From Bacteroidota bacterium (GTDB taxonomy: Bacteria > Bacteroidota > Bacteroidia > 2-12-FULL-35-15): a DNA stretch of 64,000 nucleotides. Below the pieces are notes generated by a model, which had not been told where the DNA came from, made no database searches, and saw only the letters and a list, made by a program, of their open reading frames with translations. The DNA is taken from the NCBI GenBank assembly GCA_947479085.1, contig CANJYB010000012.1, positions 1-64,000 on the forward strand, given 5' to 3'. Positions 27,432 to 36,109 of this stretch are shown here, in pieces (positions within the stretch are counted from its first letter, which is position 1; each line of letters starts with the position of its first letter). The position numbers and the translations under genes are program-made.

Positions 27432-28682
27432 TTATTCAAATTCTGATTGTAAAATTTGTTTTACTTCGTTTACTGTTTCTTCTTCTAAATCGGTACGTTT
27501 CACTAATTCTTCATTAGACAGTTCCAATACACTCTTTGCTGTATCGCAACCTATGTTTTTCAAAGAATCTAAAATCCATCCTTCTATTTCATCTGCAAAT
27601 TCTTCTAAATCCACATCTTCCGAATCAATGTCCGAATCGCGATACACATCTATTTCATATCCGGTTAATTTTCCCGCTAATTTAATATTATGTCCGCCTT
27701 TTCCGATAGCTAATGAAACCTGATCAGGTTTTAAGAATACTTCAGCATGTTTTGTTTCTTCGTCTATTTTAACAGAAGTAATCTTTGCAGGGCTCAATGC
27801 TCTTGTAATAAACAAACCTGGGTTGCTGGTAAAATTAATTACGTCAATATTTTCGTTACGTAATTCACGAACAATACCATGAATACGGGAACCTTTCATA
27901 CCTACACAAGCTCCAACAGGGTCAATTCTGTCATCATAAGATTCTACAGCTACTTTAGCTCTTTCGCCCGGTTCACGAACTATTTTCTTAATGGTAATCA
28001 ATCCGTCAAATACTTCAGGAACTTCCAGTTCGAACAAACGCTCAAGGAAAATGGCCGAAGTACGGGAAAGAACAATAATAGGAGTATTGTTTTTCATCTC
28101 CACACGTTGAACCACAGCTTTTATAGTATCTCCTTTTTTGAAAAAGTCAGAAGGAATTTGCTCTGTTTTTGGCAGCATCAACTCATTTCCTTCATCATCC
28201 AGAATAAGTAATTCTTTTTTCCATATCTGGTAAACTTCCCCAATCATTATTTCGCCAACTTTTTCTTTATATTTTTTATAAAGACTGTCTTTCTCCAATT
28301 CCAATACTTTGGAAACCAAATTCTGACGAACTGCCAATACAGCGCGTCTTCCAAAATCATCTAATTTAACCGGAGTGGTAATCTCCTCTCCAAGTTCAAA
28401 GTCTGCTTCTATTTTATGAGCATCTGTCAAACTAATGTGTTTGGCAGGGTCAAAATCAAAACTATCCTCAGCAAATTCGTCATCCACAATGGTTCTGTTG
28501 TGATAAATTTCCAAATCACCACGGTCAGGGTTAACAATAATATCGAAATTGTCATCCGACCCGTATTTTTTTAATAGCATACTTTTAAATACATCCACAA
28601 TGATGCTCATAAGCGTTGCACGGTCAATGTTTTTTACTTCTTTAAACTCCGAGAACGATTCAATTAAATTAATGGTTTCCAT
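27432..28682 (-). CDS. nusA: Transcription termination/antitermination factor NusA
   Basis: A 416-residue RNA-polymerase-binding protein. The N-terminal domain (residues 1-130) is followed by an S1 domain, then two KH RNA-binding domains with the GACVGMKGSRIHGIVREL and IGKGGHNIKLAGKLTGYEI signatures. A short C-terminal helix-hairpin-helix segment ends the protein. The long acidic repeats of E. coli NusA are replaced by a single one. The gene follows rimP by 12 bases and should be co-transcribed with it. Confidence 0.96.
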   Translation of the reverse strand: METINLIESFSEFKEVKNIDRATLMSIIVDVFKSMLLKKYGSDDNFDIIVNPDRGDLEIYHNRTIVDDEFAEDSFDFDPAKHISLTDAHKIEADFELGEEITTPVKLDDFGRRAVLAVRQNLVSKVLELEKDSLYKKYKEKVGEIMIGEVYQIWKKELLILDDEGNELMLPKTEQIPSDFFKKGDTIKAVVQRVEMKNNTPIIVLSRTSAIFLERLFELEVPEVFDGLITIKKIVREPGERAKVAVESYDDRIDPVGACVGMKGSRIHGIVRELRNENIDVINFTSNPGLFITRALSPAKITSVKIDEETKHAEVFLKPDQVSLAIGKGGHNIKLAGKLTGYEIDVYRDSDIDSEDVDLEEFADEIEGWILDSLKNIGCDTAKSVLELSNEELVKRTDLEEETVNEVKQILQSEFE

Positions 28683-28694
28683 TTTGTTTTCTTT

Positions 28695-29159
28695 TTAAAA
28701 TGATATTACGCGTTTTGCTTGTTTTATTTGATTAAAATTTATGTTGATATTACTAACTACTAATTCTTTTCCTTTGTTTTTATCTTTCTTTTCCTTTGTT
28801 CTGGTTTCTAAAACAATTCCATCATCCGATACAGATACCAGTTTCCCGGATAATTTCATGCCTTCTTTAGTCACCACATCTATTTGCCGTCCGGTGTTTT
28901 TTTGGTACTGACGGGTTATTTTAAATGGTTCTGTAAGACCGGCTGACATCACACTTAATTCGAAATCTTCCACTTCCCTGTCAAACCCCGACTCAATATG
29001 TCTGCTCATTTCAATGCAATCAGCAATGGTAATGGCCTTATCGTTATCGAGCAATACAATAATTTTATTGCCCGGTTTTACTGTTATATCTACAATATAA
29101 TTAGTGCCTTCCGCTAATTTGCTATCTGCAATCTGTCTTACCTTTTCTGCCGTAATCAT
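28695..29159 (-). CDS. rimP: Ribosome maturation factor RimP
   Basis: A 154-residue protein needed for 30S subunit assembly. The N-terminal domain contains the DCIEMSRHIESGFDREVEDFEL stretch in split form (DCIEMSRHIE and EDFELSVMSAGL), the characteristic RimP motif. A C-terminal SH3-like domain ends with NINFNQIKQAKRVISF. First gene of the rimP-nusA-infB operon. A promoter box and a terminator-like leader hairpin lie in the 75 bases upstream. Confidence 0.93.
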   Translation of the reverse strand: MITAEKVRQIADSKLAEGTNYIVDITVKPGNKIIVLLDNDKAITIADCIEMSRHIESGFDREVEDFELSVMSAGLTEPFKITRQYQKNTGRQIDVVTKEGMKLSGKLVSVSDDGIVLETRTKEKKDKNKGKELVVSNININFNQIKQAKRVISF

Positions 29160-29180
29160 ATCATTCTTAGGGGAAAAGAA

Positions 29181-29202
29181 AGAGGGGACTCTTGTCCCCT
29201 CT
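29181..29202 (-). promoter_or_regulatory. Candidate attenuator in the rimP leader
   Basis: On the minus strand a perfect 9-bp stem (AGAGGGGAC with GTCCCCTCT) and a tetraloop are followed by TTTCTTTT. It lies between the likely transcription start (about 29221) and the rimP start codon at 29159. This has the form of an intrinsic terminator in the leader. An operon that encodes a termination factor could use it for feedback. Confidence 0.55.
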
Positions 29203-29227
29203 CTGCTTCTTTTTCCATTTATGGGTG

Positions 29228-29235
29228 CAAATTTA
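29228..29235 (-). promoter_or_regulatory. -7 box of the rimP-nusA-infB operon
   Basis: Read on the minus strand this is TAAATTTG, a match to TAnnTTTG. A TTG-type -33 element lies 20 bases upstream (29256-29258 on plus). Confidence 0.55.
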
Positions 29236-29355
29236 CATTAAGTTCTTCTATCCTCCAAATTTCTGTCCCAAAAATTTATTTTTATTAACATGCAACCTTT
29301 TGTAACTTATTTGCGTCTTACTAGTAGAGAGCAATGTGTTAATCACAAATTTTTC

Positions 29356-29363
29356 TACCTTTG
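29356..29363 (+). promoter_or_regulatory. -7 box upstream of the small membrane protein gene
   Basis: TACCTTTG matches TAnnTTTG exactly. The gene start is about 39-60 bases downstream. The -33 element is not clear. Confidence 0.5.
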
Positions 29364-29401
29364 TAGGCAAATTGTTGAAAACATACTCTCATAATTAAAA
29401 T

Positions 29402-29791
29402 ATGATATATAAATTGAAAACTATGAAAAATTCAGTTAGAACTTCTATCGAAAATGGACGAAACAGAATTGTAAGGTCTTGTGCTTTAGTGATTTCGTCA
29501 ATGATTCTGTTTGCTTACAATGGTATGGCTCAGGATGGTCCAAGCCTTGGTAACCTGAACAAAAATCTGGATGCCGCTAAGGATCAGATGACTTTTGAGG
29601 AAAAAATGAATTATGTTTACATGAGTGTAGGTTTCGCTCTTGTAATTGCTATTGCCTGGTTCAGTACCAGTTTAGCGAAAAAAAGAAAAATTGCTGCCGA
29701 TCAGGAAAGAGCAAAACGTATGCAGCATATTAAACATTCTTCGCACGACCCTTATTTCAATCATCGCAACCATACCAAGGTAAGAAAGTAA
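29402..29791 (+). CDS. Small membrane protein of unknown function
   Basis: A 129-residue protein; the start may instead be the in-frame ATG at 29426. A basic N-terminus with a hydrophobic stretch (residues about 28-43, ending YNGMAQ) looks like a signal peptide. A second helix spans residues about 73-90. The C-terminus is basic and His-rich (KHSSHDPYFNHRNH). The layout suggests a short periplasmic loop and a cytoplasmic tail. I do not recognise a domain. A good promoter box upstream argues that it is real and separately expressed. Confidence 0.7.
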   Translation: MIYKLKTMKNSVRTSIENGRNRIVRSCALVISSMILFAYNGMAQDGPSLGNLNKNLDAAKDQMTFEEKMNYVYMSVGFALVIAIAWFSTSLAKKRKIAADQERAKRMQHIKHSSHDPYFNHRNHTKVRK

Positions 29792-29819
29792 TCCGCTTTC
29801 TATTAAAGGGTGAAAAAAG

Positions 29820-30332
29820 CTAATTTTTGCTTTTTTTGTATAAAGGAACCGTTGAACACGGTTCTCCGTACATGATGCTTTTTGCCACAGGTCTCAAAAG
29901 ACTTGTGATTTGAACATAAGCAGCTTTTGGAACAGGTAAATTTCCGCAGCCTTTAATTACAACCCTTGCATCTGTATAGTCTTCAGGTTTTATTTTGGCA
30001 AGAATATCGTTGTATAAAACAGTTTCCAGTATTTCCAGGTTTCCGAAAACTACCTTTTTTGCAAGAGGTTCCAGTTGTGTTGCCAATAGCATATAGGCCC
30101 AGGTTGGAACTATTGCATCCGCAGAACAGATAAGCCCAACGTACTTATCTTTATATTTACTCCAGTCTTCATTTTTTATAAACTCACGAAAATCTTTTTC
30201 TCTTAATATCAATCCTTGAAACAGATTTTCTTTAATATCTAAAAGAACCCTTTCTCCTTCCGGATAATATTCCTCAAGGTCAATGGTAATCAATCCGCTT
30301 TCCGATACTTTATTTATTATTTCATTTTCCAT
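29820..30332 (-). CDS. DUF2480 family protein
   Basis: A 170-residue cytosolic protein with no known biochemical function. The pattern LDIKENLFQGLILREKDFRE near residues 31-50 and VIKGCGNLPVPKAAYVQIT near 125 fits the DUF2480 family, which is nearly confined to Bacteroidota. It ends the suf-type operon and starts one base after the DUF59 gene, a gene pairing often seen in the phylum. A role in iron-sulfur assembly is inference from this neighbourhood only. Confidence 0.8.
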   Translation of the reverse strand: MENEIINKVSESGLITIDLEEYYPEGERVLLDIKENLFQGLILREKDFREFIKNEDWSKYKDKYVGLICSADAIVPTWAYMLLATQLEPLAKKVVFGNLEILETVLYNDILAKIKPEDYTDARVVIKGCGNLPVPKAAYVQITSLLRPVAKSIMYGEPCSTVPLYKKSKN

Positions 30333-30333
30333 T

Positions 30334-30663
30334 TTACATAAATCCTAATTCCAACTGAGCTACTTCACTCATCATTTCTTTTTCCCAAGGCGGTTCAAAT
30401 GTCAAATCAATTTTTGCAGAACGAATCCCTTCAATGTCTCTTAGTTTCTGTTCCACTTCAGGGGGCAATGTTTCAGCAACCGGACAGGAAGGAGAAGTCA
30501 ATGTCATCTTTACATTCAGGTTGTTTTCGGTATCAAGATTAATTTCATAAATCAATCCTAATTCCCAGATATCAACCGGAATTTCCGGGTCATAGCAGGT
30601 TTTGATGGTATCAATTACCCGTTGTGTCAGCTCGGTATTATAGGTATTTATTATTGCAGGCAT
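30334..30663 (-). CDS. DUF59/MIP18-family iron-sulfur assembly factor (SufT-like)
   Basis: A 109-residue protein. YDPEIPVDIWELGLIYEI near residues 23-40 and MTLTSPSCPVAETLP near 53 are the classic DUF59 motifs, with the conserved Cys of the SPSCPVA loop. Such proteins help mature Fe-S proteins. It sits downstream of sufS and sufE, separated by an inserted four-helix-bundle gene, and immediately before the DUF2480 gene. Confidence 0.88.
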   Translation of the reverse strand: MPAIINTYNTELTQRVIDTIKTCYDPEIPVDIWELGLIYEINLDTENNLNVKMTLTSPSCPVAETLPPEVEQKLRDIEGIRSAKIDLTFEPPWEKEMMSEVAQLELGFM

Positions 30664-30675
30664 ATTTTAGTTTAA

Positions 30676-30715
30676 AGTTTAAAAGTCCAAAGTCCAAAGT
30701 CCAAAGTTGTGTTAC
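30676..30715. repeat. Left inverted repeat of the four-helix-bundle cassette
   Basis: Three or four AAAGTCC-type words lead into AAAGTTGTGTTAC (30703-30715). That 13-mer recurs exactly in inverted form at 31155-31167. The outer words also recur in inverted form up to about 31196. Confidence 0.7.
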
Positions 30716-30752
30716 CGAAAAGTTCAAAGTTGTAGTACTTAAAATACAAAGT

Positions 30753-31139
30753 TTAAAATTTCGACCCTTTTAATTCAGATTCTTTTAAATAATTTATAAA
30801 ACCACTAATCATTTTACTTGTTTCAATTACAAGGCTATTTAATTTTTCAAATTCTTCTTTTGTAATGTATTCTAAATCCAAACAAACATACAATTGTGCC
30901 CTTACCTCCCCTGCCGAGCCTTTTGCAATCGAAAGAAATTGCTTGAATTCTTTACTTCCATCTCTTTCAAACCCTTCGGCAATATTCGACAAAATAGAAA
31001 CACTTGCTCTTCTTATTTGATCTTTAAAACCGAAATCTTTGCTAAATGAGCCACTATTTGAGACTTTATAAATTTCTTTATTCAGTTCTCTTGCCTTTTG
31101 CCAGGCTTTTATATCCTCAAAACTATTTATCTTAGCCAT
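30753..31139 (-). CDS. Four-helix bundle protein (S23 / rRNA intervening-sequence type)
   Basis: A 128-residue all-helical protein. The pattern FEDIKAWQKARELNKEIY at the start, QIRRASVSILSNIAEGFER near 42 and a closing helix match the four-helix-bundle family named after proteins encoded in 23S rRNA intervening sequences. The Avd proteins of diversity-generating retroelements are relatives. No reverse transcriptase or rRNA is nearby. The gene is bounded by inverted repeats and separates sufE from the DUF59 gene, so it looks like a mobile passenger. Its activity is unknown; relatives bind nucleic acid. Confidence 0.85.
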   Translation of the reverse strand: MAKINSFEDIKAWQKARELNKEIYKVSNSGSFSKDFGFKDQIRRASVSILSNIAEGFERDGSKEFKQFLSIAKGSAGEVRAQLYVCLDLEYITKEEFEKLNSLVIETSKMISGFINYLKESELKGSKF

Positions 31140-31154
31140 GCGATTTCATTTTAA

Positions 31155-31196
31155 GTAACACAACTTTTGACTTTTGACTTTTCAACTTTGGACTTT
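31155..31196. repeat. Right inverted repeat of the four-helix-bundle cassette
   Basis: GTAACACAACTTT (31155-31167) is the exact reverse complement of the left repeat. Three CTTTTGA-type words follow, then CTTTGGACTTT. The repeat overlaps the end of sufE: its last codons and stop lie inside it. Confidence 0.7.
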
Positions 31197-31601
31197 ATAA
31201 GCCAAAGCATCTAATTTCATTTGTTTTATCATACTCACCAAACCGTTGCTTCGGGTAGGAGAGAGGTGTTGTGTTAATCCAATTTTTTCTACAAATTCCA
31301 GTTTGGCATTTATTATTTCATCGGGTGTATGATTGGATAACACTCGAATCATCAGGGCAACCATTCCTTTTGTTATTATGGCATCGCTATCGGCTGTATA
31401 AATTATTTTACCGTCTTTCCATTCCGAATGCATCCAAACCCTGCTTTGGCAACCTTTAATTATTTTGTCATCGGTTTTGTATTTTTCATCAATCATGGCC
31501 AACGATTTCCCCATATCTATAAGGTGTTCATACTTACCCATCCAATCGTCAAAAAGTTCAAACTCCTCTGTTATTTCCTGTTCTGTTTCTTCTATGGTCA
31601 T
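31182..31601 (-). CDS. sufE: SufE-family sulfur acceptor
   Basis: A 139-residue protein that takes the persulfide sulfur from SufS and stimulates its activity. The acceptor Cys lies in IIKGCQSRVW near residue 50, and the SPTRSNGLVSMIKQMK segment near 115 is typical. The final residues (KVQS and stop) are encoded by the inverted repeat of the adjoining cassette, so the native C-terminus may have been slightly changed. Its start overlaps nothing; sufS ends one base upstream. Confidence 0.93.
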   Translation of the reverse strand: MTIEETEQEITEEFELFDDWMGKYEHLIDMGKSLAMIDEKYKTDDKIIKGCQSRVWMHSEWKDGKIIYTADSDAIITKGMVALMIRVLSNHTPDEIINAKLEFVEKIGLTQHLSPTRSNGLVSMIKQMKLDALAYKVQS

Positions 31602-31602
31602 T

Positions 31603-32850
31603 TTACTTCAACATTTTTATCGCCCTTTCCAACCCTTTTAAAAACTCATCAATCTCTGCTTTGGTATTATAAAATGCAAACGAAGCACGAACTGTTCCCT
31701 GGATGTTGTAGCACTGCATCAATGGTTGTGTGCAATGATGGCCTGTTCGAACTGCTATTCCTAATTGATCTAAAATAGTTCCAATATCAAATGGATGCAA
31801 ACCCTCTACTATAAACGAAATTACAGATGCTTTGTTTTTGGCGGTTCCAATAATTTTTAATCCTTCTATTTTAATTAATGCTTCGGTTGCGTATGCTAAC
31901 AATTCATGTTCATAAGCAGCAATGTTATCCAATCCAATTTCGTTTACATAATTAATGGCAGCTGCTAACCCTATTCCTCCTTCAATGTGCGGAGTTCCGG
32001 CTTCAAATTTTAATGGTAAATCTGCATATTCGGTTTTATCAAATGAAACTGTTTTAATAGTTCCTCCTCCTACCTGGTAAGGTGGAATTGCGTTTAACCA
32101 TTTTTCTTTTCCATACAAAATGCCAACTCCCGTAGGGCCAAATAATTTATGCGCGCTGAAACAATAAAAGTCACAGTCCAACTCCTGCATATTTGCCAGG
32201 GTATGCGGCACTGCCTGTGCGCCATCCACAAGCACCGGAATATTTTTTGCGTGAGCCAATTCAATTATTTCTTTAACAGGATTAATGGTTCCCAGTACAT
32301 TTGAAATATGCGTAATGGCAACCATCCTGGTTTTTTCGTTCAGTAGTTTTTTGTACTCCTCCATCACCAGTTCTCCTTCATCATTTATAGGAACCACTTT
32401 TAATATTGCTCCTTTTTCTTCACACAATTGTTGCCATGGCAAAATGTTGGAATGATGTTCCATTGCCGAAATAATTATTTCATCTCCGGAAGAAATAAAT
32501 TTTTTGCCAAAAGAACTTGCCACCAGATTTATCGAGTCGGTGGTTCCTTTTGTAAAAATAATTTCGTGAGCGTGTTCAGCATTCAGGTGTTTTTGAATGG
32601 TGGTTCTTGCATTTTCATAAGCCATTGTAATTTTCTGGCTTAGGGTATGCACCCCGCGATGAATATTTGCGTTCTGATTTTTATAATAAGTATCAATGGC
32701 ATCAATCACCACCTGAGGTTTTTGCGAAGTAGCTCCGTTATCAAAATAAATCAACGTTTTTCCATTTATTTTTCGCGAAAGAATGGGAAAATCGGCTCTT
32801 ATTTTTTGAATAGGGAGGATTTCGGATGCTATAATTTTTGAATCTGACAT
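31603..32850 (-). CDS. sufS: SufS-type cysteine desulfurase
   Basis: A 415-residue PLP enzyme that removes sulfur from cysteine for Fe-S cluster assembly. The PLP lysine lies in CFSAHKLFGPTGVG near residue 230. The catalytic Cys of the group II type lies in RTGHHCTQPLM near residue 370. AMEHHSNILPWQ gives the conserved His that stacks on PLP. First gene of the sufS-sufE operon. The upstream region holds no clear -7 box. Confidence 0.95.
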   Translation of the reverse strand: MSDSKIIASEILPIQKIRADFPILSRKINGKTLIYFDNGATSQKPQVVIDAIDTYYKNQNANIHRGVHTLSQKITMAYENARTTIQKHLNAEHAHEIIFTKGTTDSINLVASSFGKKFISSGDEIIISAMEHHSNILPWQQLCEEKGAILKVVPINDEGELVMEEYKKLLNEKTRMVAITHISNVLGTINPVKEIIELAHAKNIPVLVDGAQAVPHTLANMQELDCDFYCFSAHKLFGPTGVGILYGKEKWLNAIPPYQVGGGTIKTVSFDKTEYADLPLKFEAGTPHIEGGIGLAAAINYVNEIGLDNIAAYEHELLAYATEALIKIEGLKIIGTAKNKASVISFIVEGLHPFDIGTILDQLGIAVRTGHHCTQPLMQCYNIQGTVRASFAFYNTKAEIDEFLKGLERAIKMLK

Positions 32851-33094
32851 TTTGAGACCGCGAAATTAAGAATAATTCTAAATAAAAGGGGCTTCTATTG
32901 TAAATAAAGTGGTTTAAAGGCGGGTGCTTTTATTAATTTGGCAAAATATGGCTTTAAATCAGGTAAAATATATTTGGTCGACAGGGATTGAAAAAACTAT
33001 TGTGCATGATTCGGGTTGTTATAAATGTACATTTCTTTGCAAAGCTTGCCAAAAAACTCCTGAATTTTACTTCGCAGGTAAAAAAGTTCTCTTC

Positions 33095-33325
33095 TTTACT
33101 AAAAAAGGATGCTTAGCGATTCAAAAAGTTTTGTCCGTTATTCGTTCCGGTTTATTAGTTGGTCGAAAAGTTTTGTCCGTTACTCAAAAAGGATTGTTAG
33201 TTACTCGCAGAGGGTCGTCAGTTACTCAAAAAGGGTCGTCAGTTACTCAAAAAGGGTTGTCCGTTACTCAAAAAGGATCGTCCGTTACTGAAAAAGGGTC
33301 GTCCGTTACTCGTAAAGGAGCCAGT
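33095..33325. repeat. Second 21-bp tandem array
   Basis: Eleven units of exactly 21 bp share the core GTTACTCAAAAAGG. The middle units (33221-33283) are almost identical and the outer ones have decayed. All three plus frames are open across the array, giving heptads such as SSVTQKG, as expected for any stop-free unit of this length. Unlike the first array the units are not palindromic. The array fills most of the 637-bp gap 32851-33487, which shows no supported gene. Confidence 0.85.
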
Positions 33326-33487
33326 TTGTCACAACTAATGATACTTTTTGTGTAAATAATGACAAGTTGCCAGTAAATGAAAGGTTACTCTAAATTGTTT
33401 AAAATACTTTGTAAATGACAAACAAATTTGTTTGCCGGCATCATTCTTTTTAAAAAATAACTATTGAAAGAAATAAAATAGCTACAA

Positions 33488-34387
33488 TTAATAATTCCTG
33501 AACCTACCAAAAACTCCCAGCGGAAGTTTAGGCCCTTCGGTTGCCTGAAGAAACAATTCGCCTACATTCAAATTTTCTTTGGCTTTTTTCTTTAAAAGAT
33601 TTTCTATTATTAAAGAAGAAAAACCCAACGAATAGGCATTCAGAATTAAAAAATGTTCGTTTTCGTCCAGCAGGTTAAGAACTCCCTTCATCATTTCGTT
33701 GATATTATCCTCCAGTTTCCACTTTTCGCCATTTGGGCCATGCCCAAAAGCCGGAGGGTCCAGGATAATTCCATTGTATTTGTTCCCTCGTTTCTCTTCA
33801 CGTTTCACAAACTTAAGCGCATCTTCCACCACCCAGCGGATATTCTCCAGCTTGCTCAATTCCATATTTTCCTTGCTCCAGCTTACCACCTGTTTTATCG
33901 AATCCACATGGGTAACATCAGCTCCGGCAGCCTTGGCAGCCAGCGAAGCACCTCCAGTATAGGCAAAAAGATTGAGTACACGAGGAACAGGTGTTTTCAT
34001 TTCTTTAACGGAATCAAAAATATAATCCCAGTTACTGGCCTGCTCCGGAAAAATGCCCACATGTTTAAAAGATGTTAAGGCAAGGCGGAAAGAGATGGTA
34101 GAATTTGGAGTTTGAGATTTGTCCGCCTGGGCGGATGCAATTTGATAATTAACATTCCATCTATCAGGCATTGCTTTCAGTTTTTTCCATTCTCCGGAAG
34201 AACTGGACTTTGAAATAAACTTAATATGTGCTCTTTTTTCCCATTCCGCATTGGGAAGTGTTTTGTCCCATACCGCCTGAGGTTCCGGGCGAATGGTAAT
34301 ATATTGTCCAAAACGTTCGAGTTTTTCAAAACCACCAACGTCTATCAGTTCATAATCTTTAAAGTTTTGCGGAGAAAGTAATTGCAT
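33488..34387 (-). CDS. Class I SAM-dependent methyltransferase, RlmI/RlmK-like
   Basis: A 299-residue methyltransferase. VLNLFAYTGGASLAAKAAGADVTHVD near residues 155-180 (glycine loop LFAYTGGASL) is the SAM-binding motif I, and IILDPPAFGHGPNG near 225 is the DPPAF catalytic motif of the RlmI/RlmK group that methylates 23S rRNA. The N-terminal PUA-like domain of RlmI is missing, which is the usual Bacteroidota form, so the exact target is unknown. The start at 34387 is preferred because a promoter box (34409-34416) lies over the further upstream ATG. Confidence 0.8.
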   Translation of the reverse strand: MQLLSPQNFKDYELIDVGGFEKLERFGQYITIRPEPQAVWDKTLPNAEWEKRAHIKFISKSSSSGEWKKLKAMPDRWNVNYQIASAQADKSQTPNSTISFRLALTSFKHVGIFPEQASNWDYIFDSVKEMKTPVPRVLNLFAYTGGASLAAKAAGADVTHVDSIKQVVSWSKENMELSKLENIRWVVEDALKFVKREEKRGNKYNGIILDPPAFGHGPNGEKWKLEDNINEMMKGVLNLLDENEHFLILNAYSLGFSSLIIENLLKKKAKENLNVGELFLQATEGPKLPLGVFGRFRNY

Positions 34388-34408
34388 GTTAATTTGAAAA
34401 TTAAGGGA

Positions 34409-34416
34409 CAAATGTA
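34409..34416 (-). promoter_or_regulatory. -7 box of the methyltransferase gene
   Basis: Minus-strand TACATTTG matches TAnnTTTG. Transcription would begin about 34402, so a start codon at 34411 is unlikely. Confidence 0.5.
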
Positions 34417-34539
34417 TTAAAATTAATGTGTGGATTTACCGATGTATCGATTTACCAATGCTGTGATTTACCGATTTATACCTAGCAGAGTTGCTCCTGC
34501 ATCTGTACATTAACACATTGGTACATTGGTAAATTAATT

Positions 34540-34547
34540 TACCTTTG
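34540..34547 (+). promoter_or_regulatory. -7 box of gltX
   Basis: TACCTTTG matches TAnnTTTG. A TTG at 34518-34520 lies 19 bases upstream, the normal spacing for this promoter class. Confidence 0.65.
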
Positions 34548-34566
34548 CATCCCTATAAAATAAAAA

Positions 34567-36108
34567 ATGGAAAACAGAAGAGTACGATTACGCTTTGCAC
34601 CAAGCCCTACAGGTGGGTTACACATGGGAGGAGTGCGCACAGCATTATTCAGTTATTTATTTGCAAAAAAGCACAACGGTGATTTTATTTTGCGGATTGA
34701 AGACACTGATCAAACCAGGTATGTAAAAGGTGCTGAAGAATACATTATTGAATCTTTAAAATGGTGCGGCATTGAACCTAATGAAGGTGTAGGTTTTGGA
34801 GATGGTCCTCATGCACCTTACCGCCAAAGCGAGAGAAAAGAATTAGGTATATATGCAAAGTACGCACAGCAACTGATTGATGGCGGACATGCCTATTATG
34901 CATTTGATACATCAGAAGAACTGGATGCTATGCGCAAACGATTGGAAGCCGCTAAAGTGGTTGCTCCGCAATACAATTCAGTAAGCCGTCAAAATATGCG
35001 CAACTCATTAACCCTGTCGGAAGATGAGGCGAAAAAACTAATGGATGCAGGAACACCTTATGTGGTAAGACTGAAAGTTCCCCGTAATGAGGAAATTCGT
35101 TTTCATGATATTATTAGAGGATGGGTGGTTGTTAATTCTACGCAGGTGGATGATAAAGTATTATTGAAAAGTGATGGCATGCCAACCTACCATTTGGCGC
35201 ATATCGTAGACGATATTGAAATGGAAATCTCCCATGCGGTAAGAGGGGAGGAATGGTTGCCATCAGCACCATCGCATGTGTTGATTTATCGGTATTTAGG
35301 TTTGGAAGACAAAATGCCATTGTTAGCTCATCTTCCATTAATATTAAAACCAGATGGAAACGGAAAGCTTTCAAAACGGGATAAATCTGGGATACCCATG
35401 TTTCCACTTAACTGGTATGATGAAAATTCAAAAGAAACGTATGTAGGTTATCGCGAAACAGGTTTTTTTCCTGAAGCATTTGTAAATATGTTAGGTATGC
35501 TGGGCTGGAACCCGGGAACGCCACAGGAAATATTTTCAAAAGAAGAATTGATAGAAGCATTCTCATTTGAAAGAGTAAATAAATCAGGTGCAAAGTTTGA
35601 CCCAGAAAAAACAAAGTGGTTCAATCAGCAATATTTAAGGAAAAAAAGTAATGAGGAATTAGCGGAATTATTTAAACCTATATTAAAGGAGAAGCTGGAA
35701 GAGTCTCAATACTCATTACTTAATACTCAATACTTAGAAGGTGTATGCGGATTAGTAAAAGAAAAGTCTCATTTCGTAAACGAGTTTTGGGAAGCAGGGA
35801 AATACTTTTTTATTGCACCCGAAAGTTATGATGAAAAGGTGATCTCCAAAAAATGGAATGAAAACTCGAAAATGATTTTCAGTAAATTAATGGAAGAGTT
35901 TAATTCATTAACCACTTGGGATGCTACCACCGTTCACCAGGCAATAGTAGACACCGAGGCTAAAGTTGCTGCCAAAGTAGATCTGCAATTATTAAGGGTT
36001 TTAACAAGTGGTGTTGCTGGCGGGCCGGCAATACATGATATGCTGGTGTTGATCGGGAAAGAAGAAATAGTAAAGAGACTTGAAACCGCAATTAACTCTA
36101 TCAAATAA
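34567..36108 (+). CDS. gltX: Glutamyl-tRNA synthetase
   Basis: A 513-residue class I aminoacyl-tRNA synthetase. The HIGH-type motif appears as PSPTGGLHMGGVRTAL near residue 13, and the KMSKS-type motif as GKLSKRDKSG near 268. The length and the C-terminal anticodon-binding helical domain are normal. It joins glutamate to tRNA-Glu; whether it also charges tRNA-Gln cannot be told from the sequence. The promoter is well placed, and folB starts one base after the stop. Confidence 0.96.
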   Translation: MENRRVRLRFAPSPTGGLHMGGVRTALFSYLFAKKHNGDFILRIEDTDQTRYVKGAEEYIIESLKWCGIEPNEGVGFGDGPHAPYRQSERKELGIYAKYAQQLIDGGHAYYAFDTSEELDAMRKRLEAAKVVAPQYNSVSRQNMRNSLTLSEDEAKKLMDAGTPYVVRLKVPRNEEIRFHDIIRGWVVVNSTQVDDKVLLKSDGMPTYHLAHIVDDIEMEISHAVRGEEWLPSAPSHVLIYRYLGLEDKMPLLAHLPLILKPDGNGKLSKRDKSGIPMFPLNWYDENSKETYVGYRETGFFPEAFVNMLGMLGWNPGTPQEIFSKEELIEAFSFERVNKSGAKFDPEKTKWFNQQYLRKKSNEELAELFKPILKEKLEESQYSLLNTQYLEGVCGLVKEKSHFVNEFWEAGKYFFIAPESYDEKVISKKWNENSKMIFSKLMEEFNSLTTWDATTVHQAIVDTEAKVAAKVDLQLLRVLTSGVAGGPAIHDMLVLIGKEEIVKRLETAINSIK

Positions 36109-36109
36109 G

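Noticed and set aside
33095-33325. CRISPR array
   Set aside because: Units are contiguous with no unique spacers and there are no cas genes in the window.
32924-33355. 143-codon open frame over the second 21-bp array
   Set aside because: All three plus frames are open in the array; no promoter or conserved N-terminus is visible.
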